Assembly (NCBI RefSeq): GCF_014042015.1
Contig: NZ_CP059493.1
Coordinates: 124,001 to 188,000, forward strand
DNA length: 64,000 bases
DNA from: Actinotalea sp. JY-7876
GTDB taxonomy: Bacteria > Actinomycetota > Actinomycetes > Actinomycetales > Cellulomonadaceae
Direction: 5' to 3'
This document shows, piece by piece, positions 1 to 10,200 of the stretch. The notes under the pieces are model-generated. The model saw nothing but the letters and a program-made list of their open reading frames with translations. It had not been told where the DNA came from and did not search any database. Both the position numbers and the translations under genes were made by a program. Every line of letters begins with the position of its first letter. Position 1 is the stretch's first letter.

Positions 1-1021
1 ACCCGAGGCGCAGGTACAGCCGCCCGGCCTGCGACGCGGCGATCGGCCACCCCAGCGTGAGCGCGGCCAGCGTCAGCCCGGACACCAGGGGGGAGACGCC
101 GAGCAGCGCCTCCAGCCACGTCGGCACGTACGACGTGAGCCCGATGAGGATGACGCCCACGCCGACGCCGACCAGCGCGGTGGTCGCGAGCAGGCGGCGC
201 GAGAGCACCCACAGCGGGAGCACCGGCTCGGCCGCGCGCCGTTCGACCAGCACGAAGCCGACGAGCATCACCACGGCGGCCGTGATCGAGGCGATGCTCT
301 GCGGGGACGACCACTCCCACGCGTTGCCGCCCTCGAGCAGCGCCAGGATCAGCAGCGTGGAGCCGATCGACAGCAGCGCGCCCCCCGCCCAGTCGATGCG
401 GTGGCGCTGCCTCTCGACGGTCTCGTGCAGGTGACGGACCAGCAGCCACGCGGCGAGCAGGCACAGCGGGATGTTGACCCAGAAGATCCAGGTCCAGTCG
501 AGGAACTCCGAGAAGACGCCACCGAGGGTCGGTCCCACGACGCTCGACAGGGCCCACACGCTCGCGATGTAGCCCTGAGCCTTGGCGCGCTCGGCCACCG
601 TGTAGATGTCGCCCGCGATGGTGATCGCCATGGGCTGGACGGCGCCGGCGCCGAGGCCCTGGATCGCACGGAACGCGATGAGCGCCGGCATCGACCAGGC
701 GAACCCGCAGAGCACCGACCCGAGCAGGAAGAGCCCGATGCCGATGAGGATCACCGGCTTGCGGCCGATCGTGTCCGCGAGCTTGGAGTAGATCGGGACC
801 GAGACGGCCTGGGTGAGCAGGTAGACCGAGAACAGCCAGGGGAAGGACGAGAACCCGCCGAGGTCCGCGACGATCGTCGGGACGGCGGTCGCGAGGATGG
901 TCGCGTCGATCGCGACGAGCCCGGTCGTGACCATGATCGCCACGAGGATCGGGCCGCGGGTCGACCGGAAGCCGACGCCGTCGGCGGTCGTCCGGGTGGG
1001 CGTCGCGCGCTCGGTGGTCAC
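1..1021 (-). CDS. DHA2-family MFS multidrug exporter, C-terminus cut by window edge
   Basis: Drug:proton antiporter of the EmrB/QacA (DHA2, 14-TM) type in the cytoplasmic membrane. Reading the minus strand from a GTG at 1021, the protein has hydrophobic segments starting at about residue 15, with an IDATIL-type first helix. MFS motif A follows helix 2 as SKLADTIGRKPV, and GLGAGAVQPMAIT lies in helix 4, as in this family. About 340 residues are inside the window and the reading frame is open to base 1, so the C-terminal helices are missing. A TTG a few codons upstream is an alternative start. The drug substrate cannot be told from sequence. It is followed upstream by an unrelated small anchored protein on the same strand. 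Confidence 0.85.
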   Translation of the reverse strand, partial: MTTERATPTRTTADGVGFRSTRGPILVAIMVTTGLVAIDATILATAVPTIVADLGGFSSFPWLFSVYLLTQAVSVPIYSKLADTIGRKPVILIGIGLFLLGSVLCGFAWSMPALIAFRAIQGLGAGAVQPMAITIAGDIYTVAERAKAQGYIASVWALSSVVGPTLGGVFSEFLDWTWIFWVNIPLCLLAAWLLVRHLHETVERQRHRIDWAGGALLSIGSTLLILALLEGGNAWEWSSPQSIASITAAVVMLVGFVLVERRAAEPVLPLWVLSRRLLATTALVGVGVGVILIGLTSYVPTWLEALLGVSPLVSGLTLAALTLGWPIAASQAGRLYLRLG

Positions 1022-1102
1022 GTGGCACGACAACACACCGTCGCACCGCGCGCATTCCGGGCGCGGGCGCCGATCACGTCGCCGGGACGCGACCGGCCGT
1101 CC

Positions 1103-1666
1103 TCACGGCCGCGGGGCGAGCGGGTGCTCGACCCGGTGCATCTCCCGCATCCCCTCGACGGCAGCCCAGATGTCCATCGCCACGTTCCCGCACTCGTCGG
1201 TCGGCTCCGTCGCGAGCACCGCGCGACCGTCCGCGTCGACCAGCCAGAACGCCGGCGTGGGGAAGGCCAGCTCGCAGTCGGGGTTGGCCGGCTGCAGGAC
1301 GCGTGAGGGGCGGCGGAGCTGGGCGAGCACCGGTCCGACGTCGCCCTCGAACCAGACCTCGTTCATCGTCAGCGCCGCGACCTCGCCGTCCGTCACCGTC
1401 GCCTCGAGGTCGCACACGACCACGTGGACCGGGGTGAAGCCGCCCGGGACCGACCCGGGCGTCGACGCGTCCACCGGCCCGTACGCCTCGATCTCCTCGT
1501 AGAAGATGGTCCACGGGTCGAGGGCGCCGGAGGTGAGGCACGACGCGGCGCCCGCCACCGGCGAGGGCGGCGGGGGTCGGGACCAGGTGGAGGCGATCAC
1601 GGCGACGGCCGCCACGGCGACCAGCACGAGGACGCCCGCGAACACCATTGCGGCACGACGGCTCAT
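1103..1666 (-). CDS. Membrane-anchored hypothetical protein
   Basis: I do not recognise this 187-residue protein. An N-terminal hydrophobic helix (about residues 7-26) is followed by a proline-rich stretch and an extracytoplasmic domain with three to four cysteines (for example ASCLTSG, VVVCDLEA, NPDCELAF, TDECGNV), which could form disulfides outside the membrane. The ATG at 1666 was chosen because GGGAGGGGGCC lies just upstream. An in-frame ATG 25 codons earlier would put basic, low-complexity sequence before the signal anchor. It lies between the exporter and recD on the same strand, about 80 and 115 bases from each, so co-transcription is possible but not shown. Confidence 0.65.
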   Translation of the reverse strand: MSRRAAMVFAGVLVLVAVAAVAVIASTWSRPPPPSPVAGAASCLTSGALDPWTIFYEEIEAYGPVDASTPGSVPGGFTPVHVVVCDLEATVTDGEVAALTMNEVWFEGDVGPVLAQLRRPSRVLQPANPDCELAFPTPAFWLVDADGRAVLATEPTDECGNVAMDIWAAVEGMREMHRVEHPLAPRP

Positions 1667-1781
1667 CGTCGGCCCCCTCCCGGCGGCCGCGCGCCGGCCG
1701 TCGCTCCGTGCATCGGCGCGGCCGGTGGCCGACATGATCACCGGGCCCGGGCATCACCCGGTTGCCCGCTCAGCCGCGCGC

Positions 1782-3743
1782 TCAGGCGACCGCTCCGGGG
1801 CCTTCCCCGAGGCCGCTCGCTCGCCGGACCTCGCGCCCGACCGCGGTGCGCACCGCCTCCTCGCTGCCGATCACCCTGACGGTCTCGCGGGCGCGGGTGG
1901 CCGCCGTGTAGAGCAGCTGGCGTGTGAGCAGGGGCGACGTCGCGGGAGGCAGGAGCAGCGAGACGCGCGCGAACTGGCTGCCCTGCGCCCGGTGCACCGT
2001 CATCGCGTGCACCGGCACCACGGCGGGCAGGCGGTGAGGGCTGATCCGCTGCGGCCGTTCGGGGTCGCCGAACACCGCCATGCGCCCGCCCTTGCCGTCG
2101 TCGACGACCACGCACGTGTCGCCGTTGAAGAGGCCGGTGTCGCGGTCGTTCGTCGTCACGAGCAGGGGCAGCCCGAGCGGCCACGGTCCCTGCTGGTCCG
2201 GCGCTCCGGGGTCCGCCGTCCACGCGGCGGCGACGTCGGCCCAGTGCGCGACACCCGCGGGACCGCGGCGGTGCGCGAGCAGCAGGCGGTGGCTCTCGAG
2301 CGCCCGCAGCGCCGCGCCGCCGTCCCCGGCGCGCGCGGCCGCGAGCAGCGCCGTCCCGGTCGCCCGGACGTCGTCGCGCAGGCCGGCGAGCTGGTCCGGC
2401 GTGGGGTGGGCCCCGGTCTCGACCCACACGAGCGCCGGGTCGTCCGAGCGCAGGAGGTGGACGACGGCGTCCGCGTCGCCGTCGCGGATCGCGGCGGCCA
2501 GGCGCCCGAGCGCGCCGTCGAACCGGTGGTTGACCGTGAGCCGCACGACGCCCGCGCGCAGCGCGGTCAGGTCCGACGGGGTGAGTGCGGCCGCGGAGAC
2601 CAGGTCGGCCAGGGGCCCGTCGAGCGCGCGCAGCGGCCCGTCACCCGCGGGCGGGCGCCGCACCAGGTCCCCGAGCACCGCGCCGGCCTCGACCGAGGCG
2701 AGCTGGTCGGGGTCGCCCACCAGGAGCAGGCGCGCCCCGGGCCGCAGCGCCTCGAGCAGCCGGGCCATGAGCGGCAGGGACACCATCGACGTCTCGTCGA
2801 TGACGACGACGTCGTGCGGCAGGCGGCGCGAGCGGTCGTGCCGGAAGCGGGTCGAGGAGTCGTGCCGCCAGCCCAGCAGCCGGTGGATGGTCATGGCCTC
2901 GAGGTCGCCGACGGCGGCGCGGTCGGCGGGATCGAGGCCGGCGACCTGCTCGTGCACGGCCTCCTTGAGGCGCGCCGCGGCCTTGCCGGTCGGTGCCGCG
3001 AGCGCGACACGGAGCCCCCGTCTGTGCGCCCCGGCCCCCGGCGCGGAGGTCGTGGCGCCCACCTGCTGCAGGATCGCCAGCACGCGCGCCACGGTCGTCG
3101 TCTTGCCCGTGCCGGGCCCGCCCGTCAGCACGGTCAGGGGTGAGACGGCGGCGGTCGCGGCCGCCAGCCGCTGGCGCGCGTCGTCCGCGCCGGGGAAGAG
3201 CCGGACGACGGCGTCGCGCAGGGCCCGGGCGTCGACGGCCGGCGGGGGAGCGGCGAGCCGCGCGTCGACCTCCCGGCGCACGACCTGCTCGTCGCGCCAG
3301 TAGCGGTCGAGGTACAGGCGCCCGTCGACCCAGCGCACGGGCCTGTCCTCGCCGCCCACGGGTCCGGCGGCGACCGCCGGGCTCCGCTCGATCGCGGCGC
3401 GCCAGGCGGCGGGCTCCGGCCACGGCAGGTCGACCGGCCCGGCCTCGACCTCCACCTCGGCGGCGAGCTCGGCGACGTCGTCGAGCGCGAGGCACACGGA
3501 GCCGGAGCGGACCCCGCGCACGGCGAGCGCGACGGCGAGCCGCACCGTCTCCTCGGGCTCGCCGGCGAGCGACCCGAGGCGCTGGGCGACGTGCACGTCC
3601 GCGGCCGTGAGCAGGCCCGCGACGTTGAAGGTGCGGAGCAGCGGCGACGCCCGCAGGGCGAGGCGCACGTCGTGGGGGTCGGGCGGCGTCGGCGGCGAGA
3701 GGGGCGGCGCGGGCGCGGCGGATGCGGCCGGGTTCGTGGTCAT
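1782..3743 (-). CDS. recD: RecBCD exonuclease V alpha subunit (RecD)
   Basis: 5'-3' SF1B helicase motor of the RecBCD double-strand-break repair nuclease, about 653 residues. Seen: a Walker A motif TGGPGTGKTTT near residues 207-217, APTGKAAARLKEA (motif Ia), VVVIDETSMV (Walker B), LLLVGDPDQLASVE (motif III) and, near the C-terminus, MTVHRAQGSQF with TAATRARE (motifs V/VI). The order and length are those of RecD. The ATG at 3743 overlaps the recB stop by four bases (ATGA), which indicates translational coupling. It is the last gene of a recC-recB-recD operon. The N-terminal 30 residues are Pro/Ala-rich and probably disordered. Confidence 0.95.
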   Translation of the reverse strand: MTTNPAASAAPAPPLSPPTPPDPHDVRLALRASPLLRTFNVAGLLTAADVHVAQRLGSLAGEPEETVRLAVALAVRGVRSGSVCLALDDVAELAAEVEVEAGPVDLPWPEPAAWRAAIERSPAVAAGPVGGEDRPVRWVDGRLYLDRYWRDEQVVRREVDARLAAPPPAVDARALRDAVVRLFPGADDARQRLAAATAAVSPLTVLTGGPGTGKTTTVARVLAILQQVGATTSAPGAGAHRRGLRVALAAPTGKAAARLKEAVHEQVAGLDPADRAAVGDLEAMTIHRLLGWRHDSSTRFRHDRSRRLPHDVVVIDETSMVSLPLMARLLEALRPGARLLLVGDPDQLASVEAGAVLGDLVRRPPAGDGPLRALDGPLADLVSAAALTPSDLTALRAGVVRLTVNHRFDGALGRLAAAIRDGDADAVVHLLRSDDPALVWVETGAHPTPDQLAGLRDDVRATGTALLAAARAGDGGAALRALESHRLLLAHRRGPAGVAHWADVAAAWTADPGAPDQQGPWPLGLPLLVTTNDRDTGLFNGDTCVVVDDGKGGRMAVFGDPERPQRISPHRLPAVVPVHAMTVHRAQGSQFARVSLLLPPATSPLLTRQLLYTAATRARETVRVIGSEEAVRTAVGREVRRASGLGEGPGAVA

Positions 3744-6700
3744 GCCCGCCTCCCGTCGGCCACGCGCCCGTCGAGCAGCGCGGACAGCCCCAGCACGACG
3801 TCCGTCGGGGGCCGCCACGCCATGACGCCGCAGGGCGTCCCGTCGACCACGGGCGTGTCGGGGCCGGACATGCCGCGCACGAACAGGTAGAGCCCGCCGC
3901 CGAGGTGGCGCTCGGGGTCGTACCCGGGCTGGCGCCAGCGCAGGTAGCGGTGCAGCGCCGCGGTATAGAGGAGCAGCTGCAGCGGGTAGTGGGCGTCGAG
4001 CATCGCCTCGACCATCGCGGCGGGCCGGTAGTGCCACGCCGTGAGGTCCTCCGCCGCGGGGGCGAGGCGGTTGGTCTTGTAGTCGACGACGAGGTAGCGC
4101 GGCTCGGCGGCGGCGTCGCGCACGCGCAGGACGGCATCGATGCTGCCGGTGAGGTAGCCGCGCAGCCGCTCGGTGCCCGTGTGCGGGCCGTCGAGGCGGT
4201 CGGCGTAGGGGGCGAACGGGTCGTCGGCCGGCAGGTGCCGGCGCAGCAGGTCGGCGACGTCGTGCAGGGTCGCACCCGCGTGGCGCCCGGAGCCCGCACC
4301 GTCCGCGAGCGGCAGCTCGAAGGCGAGCTCGGGCAGGCGGTCGCGCGGCTCGACGTCGGCCAGCGTGGCGGCGCCCGCGAGCGGGCCGAGCGGCGTGCGC
4401 AGCACCGGGAGCAGCGAGGTCGCGAGCGCGTCGGGGTCGACGCCGAGCCCGCGCGCCAGGCCGGTCTCGCGGCAGCGGCGGAGCAGCTCCGCCGCGAGGT
4501 CGGGCGCGCGGGTGTCGACGTGCTCGAGGACCTCGTGGGTCAGCGTGCCGAACGCCGTCCCGCCGGGCAGGTCCGCCATGGGGGAGCGGACGGCACGCAG
4601 CGCCGCGTCGACGGTCGCGCCGTCGGTGACGCCGGCGGTCGTCGCGTCCAGCGTCACGTCCGCGTCGGACTCGTCCTGGATGCCGGTCGTCTCCGGCTCG
4701 TCGGCGACCCCGCCGTGGGCCACCTCGTGCGCGGCGGCGGTGAGCCCGGAGTAGGAGGTCCGCCGCCAGGCGGTGTCGAGCGGGCGCGTGAAGCGTGCGA
4801 CCTGGAGCTCGGACTGCGGCGCCGCGGGCGGCGTCCAGCGCACGCGCGCGGGCGCGGCGGTCACCTGCTCGTGCACCACGGTCCCGCCGGAGCGCGCGGC
4901 CAGCGCCGCGAAGGCCGCGGCGGCGTCGACGTCCTTGGGCACGGTGACCCCGGGTGGCGGCTGCTCGCCGTCGCCGTGCGTGCCGAGCAGGAGGCGGGTC
5001 ATCGCGCCCGCTGTCGTGTTCTTGGACGGCGCCCACCACACGACGAGCTGGGAGCTCGCGCGGGTCAGCGCGACGTACGCGAGCCGCAGGTCCTCGCCGA
5101 GCTCCTCGGCCTGGTGGCGCGTGCGCGCGTCGGCGTAGGACGGGTCCTTCGGTCCGCCCACGTGCAGCAGCCGGGCGTCGGCGTCGTCGTGGTAGCGGAC
5201 CACCGGCGGGGTCTGCGCGCTGAAGCGGTTCCACGCGAACGGCACGTGCACCACCGGGAACTCGAGGCCCTTGCTCGCGTGGATGGTGACGACCTGGACG
5301 GCGGCGGCGTCGGTCTCGAGCCGCCGGCTGCGCTCCTCGGCGTAGTCCTGCTCCGTCTCAGCCATGCGCGCGCGCAGCCACTCGGCGAGCGCGGCGGTGC
5401 CCAGGCGCTGGGTGTGCGCGACGCCGTGCAGCGTCTGGCCGATGTGCCGCAGGTCGGTGAGCATGCGCTCGCCGTCGGCCGTGCGCAGCAGGCGCTGCGT
5501 GAGCCCGTCCGCGGTCGCGGCCTCGAGCAGGGTCGCGACGCCCCGCTCGGCAAGCAGGTGCGACCAGGTGCGCAGGCGGTCGGCGAGCTCGTCGCGGTCC
5601 GCCTCGGGGGCGGTCGCCAGGCGCTGCGCGTCCCACCCGACGAACGGCGTCAGCGCCGCCGCGGCGACGCGCCCCGTGACGCCGGGCTGGGCGAGCGCGG
5701 TCAGGAGGGTGCGCCAGTGCCGCGCCGCGGGCGTGCCGAACACGCTCTGCAGCCCCGAGACGACCGCCGGCACGCCGGCGTCCGCCAGCGCGTCCCGCAC
5801 GGCGGTGGCGTCCGCGTTGCGGTGGGCCAGGACGGCGATGTCCCCGGGCCGCAGCGCGCGCCACCGCGCGGCGTCGCCCTCGCTCTCGCGCAGGCGGACC
5901 GTCTCCAGCGACCGGACGACCTCGTTGGCGACGTCGGCGTAGATCACCCCGCGCACCGCGCCCACGGCGGGGACCGCGCCCGAGGAGCCGACGGCGGCGC
6001 GCGTCACCTGCCGCAGCGTCACGGGTGGCGCGCCCTCGAGGCGCCGGCCGGTGTGCTCGGCCTCGACCGGCTGCACCACGATGTCCCGGTCGCCCAGCGC
6101 GGTGCGGCGCAGGAGGGCGCTCATGCCCTGCAGGAGCGGCTCGTCGCTGCGCCAGTTGCGGCCGAGCGTCGCCGTCGCGTGCGCCTCGCGCCGGGCGGTG
6201 AGGTAGGTGACGACGTCGGCGCCGCGGAACGCGTAGATCGCCTGCTTGGGGTCGCCGATGAGGACGAGCGTGCGGTGCCCGTGGAACGCGGTCCGCAGGA
6301 TGTCCCACTGGACCTGGTCGGTGTCCTGGAACTCGTCGACCATGACGACCCGGTACCGCGACCGGACGCGCTCGACGGCGGCCGGTCCGGTCTGCGGGTC
6401 CACGAGCGCGTCGCGCAGCAGCACGAGCAGGTCGTCGTAGTCGAGCACGCGCCGCGTGCGCTTGCGGCGCAGCAGCTCGGTCCGGGCGGCGCGGGCGAAC
6501 CGGTAGCGCTGGTCCGCAGGGGAGTCGGGCTCGGCGTCGTCGGGCCGCAGCGCGGCGTCGTGGTCGCTGATCGCCGCGCGGGCGACCGTCCGGGCGTCCG
6601 CGTACGCGAGCCCCGGCTCCGCCTCGTTGGCGTAGCGCCGCAGGTAGAGGTCGTCCACGACCTCCTCGACCAGGTCCGCCTGGTCCGGCACCAGGACCGC

Positions 6701-7225
6701 GTCGCGGTCGACGTCGGCCGCCATGCCGAGCGCGGTGAGCATCTGCTGGCAGAACCCGTGGGTGGTCGCGATGGTGGCGGCGTCGAAGTCGGCGAGGGCG
6801 CGCGTGAGCCGCCGGCGTCGGGTGTCGAGCTCGGCGTCGTCGACGTCGGCGAGGTGTCGCAGCAGCGCGTCCTTCGAGGACCGCACGCCCGGGTCGCGCA
6901 GCGCGCGCTCCGTGGCGACCAGGCGCTCGCGGACGCGGTCGCGCAGCTCCGAGGTCGCGGCTCGGCCGAACGTGATGAGCATGAGCTCGGAGAGGTCGGC
7001 GACGCCCTCGGCGACGTACCGGGTCGCCAGCGCCGCGATCGTGAACGTCTTGCCGGTGCCCGCGCTGGCTTCGAGCACCGTGGTGCCCTGGGGCAGCGGC
7101 CCGCACACGTCGAACACCGGGGCGGCGGGGGTCACGGGTGGGGCCGTGCCCGGGGTCGTGGCCGTCGCGGTCGCCCCTTCCGTCGCCTCCATCCCCGCTG
7201 TCGCGTGGGTCGGCTGCGCGCTCAT
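3740..7225 (-). CDS. recB: RecBCD exonuclease V beta subunit, helicase-nuclease (RecB)
   Basis: 3'-5' SF1A helicase and nuclease subunit of RecBCD, about 1,161 residues (E. coli RecB is 1,180). Seen: Walker A EASAGTGKTFT near residue 55; VMVDEFQDTD; LIGDPKQAIYAFRGAD; NWRSDEPL; TIHASKGLEFPVV; YVALTRAS. The C-terminal RecB nuclease has GSIDAVLRV and VVDYKTNRL (around residue 1,045), which carry the metal-binding D and D-x-K. Both activities are therefore expected to be intact, as in a full RecBCD rather than AddAB. It overlaps recC upstream and recD downstream by four bases each (ATGA). The first 45 residues are Thr/Ala/Pro-rich. Confidence 0.95.
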   Translation of the reverse strand: MSAQPTHATAGMEATEGATATATTPGTAPPVTPAAPVFDVCGPLPQGTTVLEASAGTGKTFTIAALATRYVAEGVADLSELMLITFGRAATSELRDRVRERLVATERALRDPGVRSSKDALLRHLADVDDAELDTRRRRLTRALADFDAATIATTHGFCQQMLTALGMAADVDRDAVLVPDQADLVEEVVDDLYLRRYANEAEPGLAYADARTVARAAISDHDAALRPDDAEPDSPADQRYRFARAARTELLRRKRTRRVLDYDDLLVLLRDALVDPQTGPAAVERVRSRYRVVMVDEFQDTDQVQWDILRTAFHGHRTLVLIGDPKQAIYAFRGADVVTYLTARREAHATATLGRNWRSDEPLLQGMSALLRRTALGDRDIVVQPVEAEHTGRRLEGAPPVTLRQVTRAAVGSSGAVPAVGAVRGVIYADVANEVVRSLETVRLRESEGDAARWRALRPGDIAVLAHRNADATAVRDALADAGVPAVVSGLQSVFGTPAARHWRTLLTALAQPGVTGRVAAAALTPFVGWDAQRLATAPEADRDELADRLRTWSHLLAERGVATLLEAATADGLTQRLLRTADGERMLTDLRHIGQTLHGVAHTQRLGTAALAEWLRARMAETEQDYAEERSRRLETDAAAVQVVTIHASKGLEFPVVHVPFAWNRFSAQTPPVVRYHDDADARLLHVGGPKDPSYADARTRHQAEELGEDLRLAYVALTRASSQLVVWWAPSKNTTAGAMTRLLLGTHGDGEQPPPGVTVPKDVDAAAAFAALAARSGGTVVHEQVTAAPARVRWTPPAAPQSELQVARFTRPLDTAWRRTSYSGLTAAAHEVAHGGVADEPETTGIQDESDADVTLDATTAGVTDGATVDAALRAVRSPMADLPGGTAFGTLTHEVLEHVDTRAPDLAAELLRRCRETGLARGLGVDPDALATSLLPVLRTPLGPLAGAATLADVEPRDRLPELAFELPLADGAGSGRHAGATLHDVADLLRRHLPADDPFAPYADRLDGPHTGTERLRGYLTGSIDAVLRVRDAAAEPRYLVVDYKTNRLAPAAEDLTAWHYRPAAMVEAMLDAHYPLQLLLYTAALHRYLRWRQPGYDPERHLGGGLYLFVRGMSGPDTPVVDGTPCGVMAWRPPTDVVLGLSALLDGRVADGRRA

Positions 7226-10200
7226 GCGAGCTCCGTCCGCTCCTGCTCGAGGAGCGGCTCCCACAGCCGCCGAGCGAGCACGCCGAGGCGCGTGCGGTCC
7301 TCCGGCCACCACCGCTGCTCCTCGGTGGTCGGCGTGCCGAGCACGTCGCGCAGCCCGGCGTCGTCGCCCCACACGAGCACGTGCAGCTCGTCGGCCTTCT
7401 CGAACCCGTCGCGCCACTCGCGTCCGGCGCTGTCGAGGGCGTCGGCCTCCTCGCCGCCGCCGTGGCGGACACGCGCGTAGGCGCACGACGTCGCCACCGG
7501 CATCGGCAGCGGTTCGCGCAGCGCGCGGTCCCGCAGGTCGGAAAGCTGGTCGAGCAGCCGCGCGGCCTCCGTGGCCTCGGGTGCCGTCAGCAGCGACGCG
7601 GCCGCCCCGGCCCCGCGGCCCCTGCCGCGCCCGATCGTCACGGCGCCGAGCCGTCGGTCGGGGAACGCGGCGGCGAGCGCGAGCAGCTGCACCCACGCGC
7701 GCAGCCGGTGCTTGGCCGCGAGCCGCGAGAACACGGGCCGGACGACGACGTCCCCGCGCAGGCCGCCCACCGTCCCGGTCAGGGTCCGCCCGCTCGGCAG
7801 CGTCACGGCGACGTCCACCGTCTGCGCGGGGTGGTCGAGCCAGCGGCGCGCGGTCTCGACGATGGGCACGACCTGGTCGTGCACCTCGCGCATCACCGCA
7901 CCGCCGAGGCGTGCGGGCGGCAGCTGGCCGCGCCGCCGCTCGGCGTCGGCCGCCTGCTGCATGTCCGCCCCGTCGAGCGCCGCGGTGAGCAGCCGGTCGC
8001 CGACCTGCCAGGTCGCCAGCCCGTCGAGCGCGATGGGCAGCCGGTCGTCGACCTCGTCGGTCTCTCCGGGGACCAGCACCCCGAGCCGCCTGCGCAGGAA
8101 CGCCTTGACCGGGTGCTCCAGCGCGGTGACGAGGTCGTCGAGGTCGAGCGTCCCGGACCCGTCGCCGTCGTCCTGCGCCGCGGGGGTGAGCGGGTGGTCG
8201 AGGAACGGTCGCCGCCCTTCGCGCTCGCCGCGGCCGACGACGGCGGCCCGGTGGTTGAGCGCGTCGAAGCTGAACGGCCCGGGCCGCCCGAGCGCGCCGG
8301 CGGTGAAGTTCCGCTCGTCGACGGGCTGCAGAGGGTGCCGCACGACGACGTGTGCGCGCACCGGCCGCCCGTCGGCGGCGGTGGCGGTGCGGTCGAGGGC
8401 GTCGAGCAGCTCCCCGACGGGCACCGCGGGTGGCCGCGACGCACCGGTGCGCTCGTCGGCGCCGCTGTACAGGACGACGAGGTGCTCCTGCGCGGAGGTG
8501 ATCGCGTCGAGGAAGAGCTGGCGGTCCTCGCCGCGGCGGTCGCGCTCGCCGATCAGCGGCTCGCGCAGCAGCACGTCGTCCCCGTCGCTGCCGGACCCGC
8601 GCGGGAAGGCGCCGTCGTCCATGCCGAGCAGCGCGACGACGCGGTGCGGCACCGCGCGCATCGGCTCGAGCGAGCACACGGTGAGGGCACCGGTCCGGAA
8701 GCCGGCGCGCGTGGGGCGCCCGCGCAGGCGGTGCGACAGGAGCGCGCGCACGTCGGGGAGCCGCAGCTCGGTCGCGCCGTGCCGGGCCGCGGCGTCGCGC
8801 GCCTCGTCGAGCACCATGCCGGCCTCGACCTCCTGCCAGGTGTCGGCGGGCGCGACGTCGGCGAGGAGGTGCAGCGCGCGGTCGAGCGCGTCGAACCAGT
8901 GCGCCGCGGGGTGGGCGCCGTCGAGGTCCGCGAGCACGACGGTGAGGCGGTCGACCAGCTCCGCGAGGCGTCCGGCGAGGTCGACGTCGGTGGAGTCGAC
9001 GTCGTCCAGCGGCAGGGCGGAGGCGACGAAGCGGTGGTCCTCCTCGGCCATCGCGGCGCCGAGCAGGATGCGGTCCAGCGCCGTCTGCCACGTGCCCTGC
9101 GCGACGTGGAGGCCGAAGCGTGCGCGCCGCTCGGCGTTCTCGCCCCACCGCACGCCGGACTCGACGGCCCACTCGCGGATCCGGTCCAGGTCGTCGTCGT
9201 CCAGCCGGAAGCGCCGCCGCACGGGCTCCGTGCCCGCGAGGTCGACGACGTCCGGCGCGGTGACCCGCCCGTCCGCGAGCTCGAGCAGGCGGCTGACCAG
9301 GGCGAGCAGGGGGTTCGTCTGCCGCAGCGACCGGTCCGCGAGCCGCACGCGCAGTGTCCGCCCGGGGTGGCCGCGCACGTCGTCGTCGGCGGTGCCGAAG
9401 GTCGCGGCGATCAGCGGCGCGAACGCCTCGATGTCCGGACACATGACGACGACGTCGCGCGGCTCGAGCGTCGGGTCGTCGGCGAACAGGCCGAGCAGCG
9501 CCTCGCGCAGCACCTCGACCTGGCGTGCGCGCCCGTGGCACGAGTGGACCTGGACGGAGCGGTCGCCCGGGGTGAGGGTCGCGGGCGGCGTATCGGGGGC
9601 GTCGTCATGCAGGCGGCGCTGGAGCGCGCCGAGCAGGGCCGCGTCGTCGGGCGCCTGGCTCCGGTGGTGGGTGACGGCCGCGTCGCCGGACGCGGTGAGC
9701 CGCACCTGCAGCTCGGTCGCGTCGCGCGCCATGGAGGCGAGCAGCGGGTGGGCGGCGACGGCGACGACGTCACGCCGGCGCGGGCTGGGTGGTGGCGCCT
9801 GGGCGACGCGGTCCCACAGCGCGGGTGAGGGGTGCGGCAGCCACAGGTGCACGTCGCGGTGCGCGGCGAGCGCGTGGAGGACGAGGTGCTGGTCCTCGGG
9901 CAGACGCGTGGGTCCGAAGACGGACAGGCGTGCTGGCAGGTCGACGGCGTCCGGGTCGGCGGTGAGGAGGCGGGCGGCGTCGTCGAGGCGCTCGGCAGGG
10001 CTCGGCGCGTCGAGGCGCGCGCGCAGGCGCCGCCACAGCTCGGGCTGCCAGGCGAGGTCGTCCGGCACGCGACCGCCGGCGCCGTCCGCGTCGTCGCCGA
10101 CCGCCCACGCGCGGACCATCGCCGGCCGCTGCGCGGCGTAGGAGTCGAACAGTCCGGCGAGGTGCTGGGCGGACTGCAGGCGCCGCCCGCGGCGCGGCCC

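Noticed and set aside
3722-7480. A plus-strand open frame of 1,252 codons across recB
   Set aside because: It is antisense to recB, which has all helicase and nuclease motifs. Its composition (runs of Arg, Gly, Val, His) is what GC-rich third positions create on the opposite strand.
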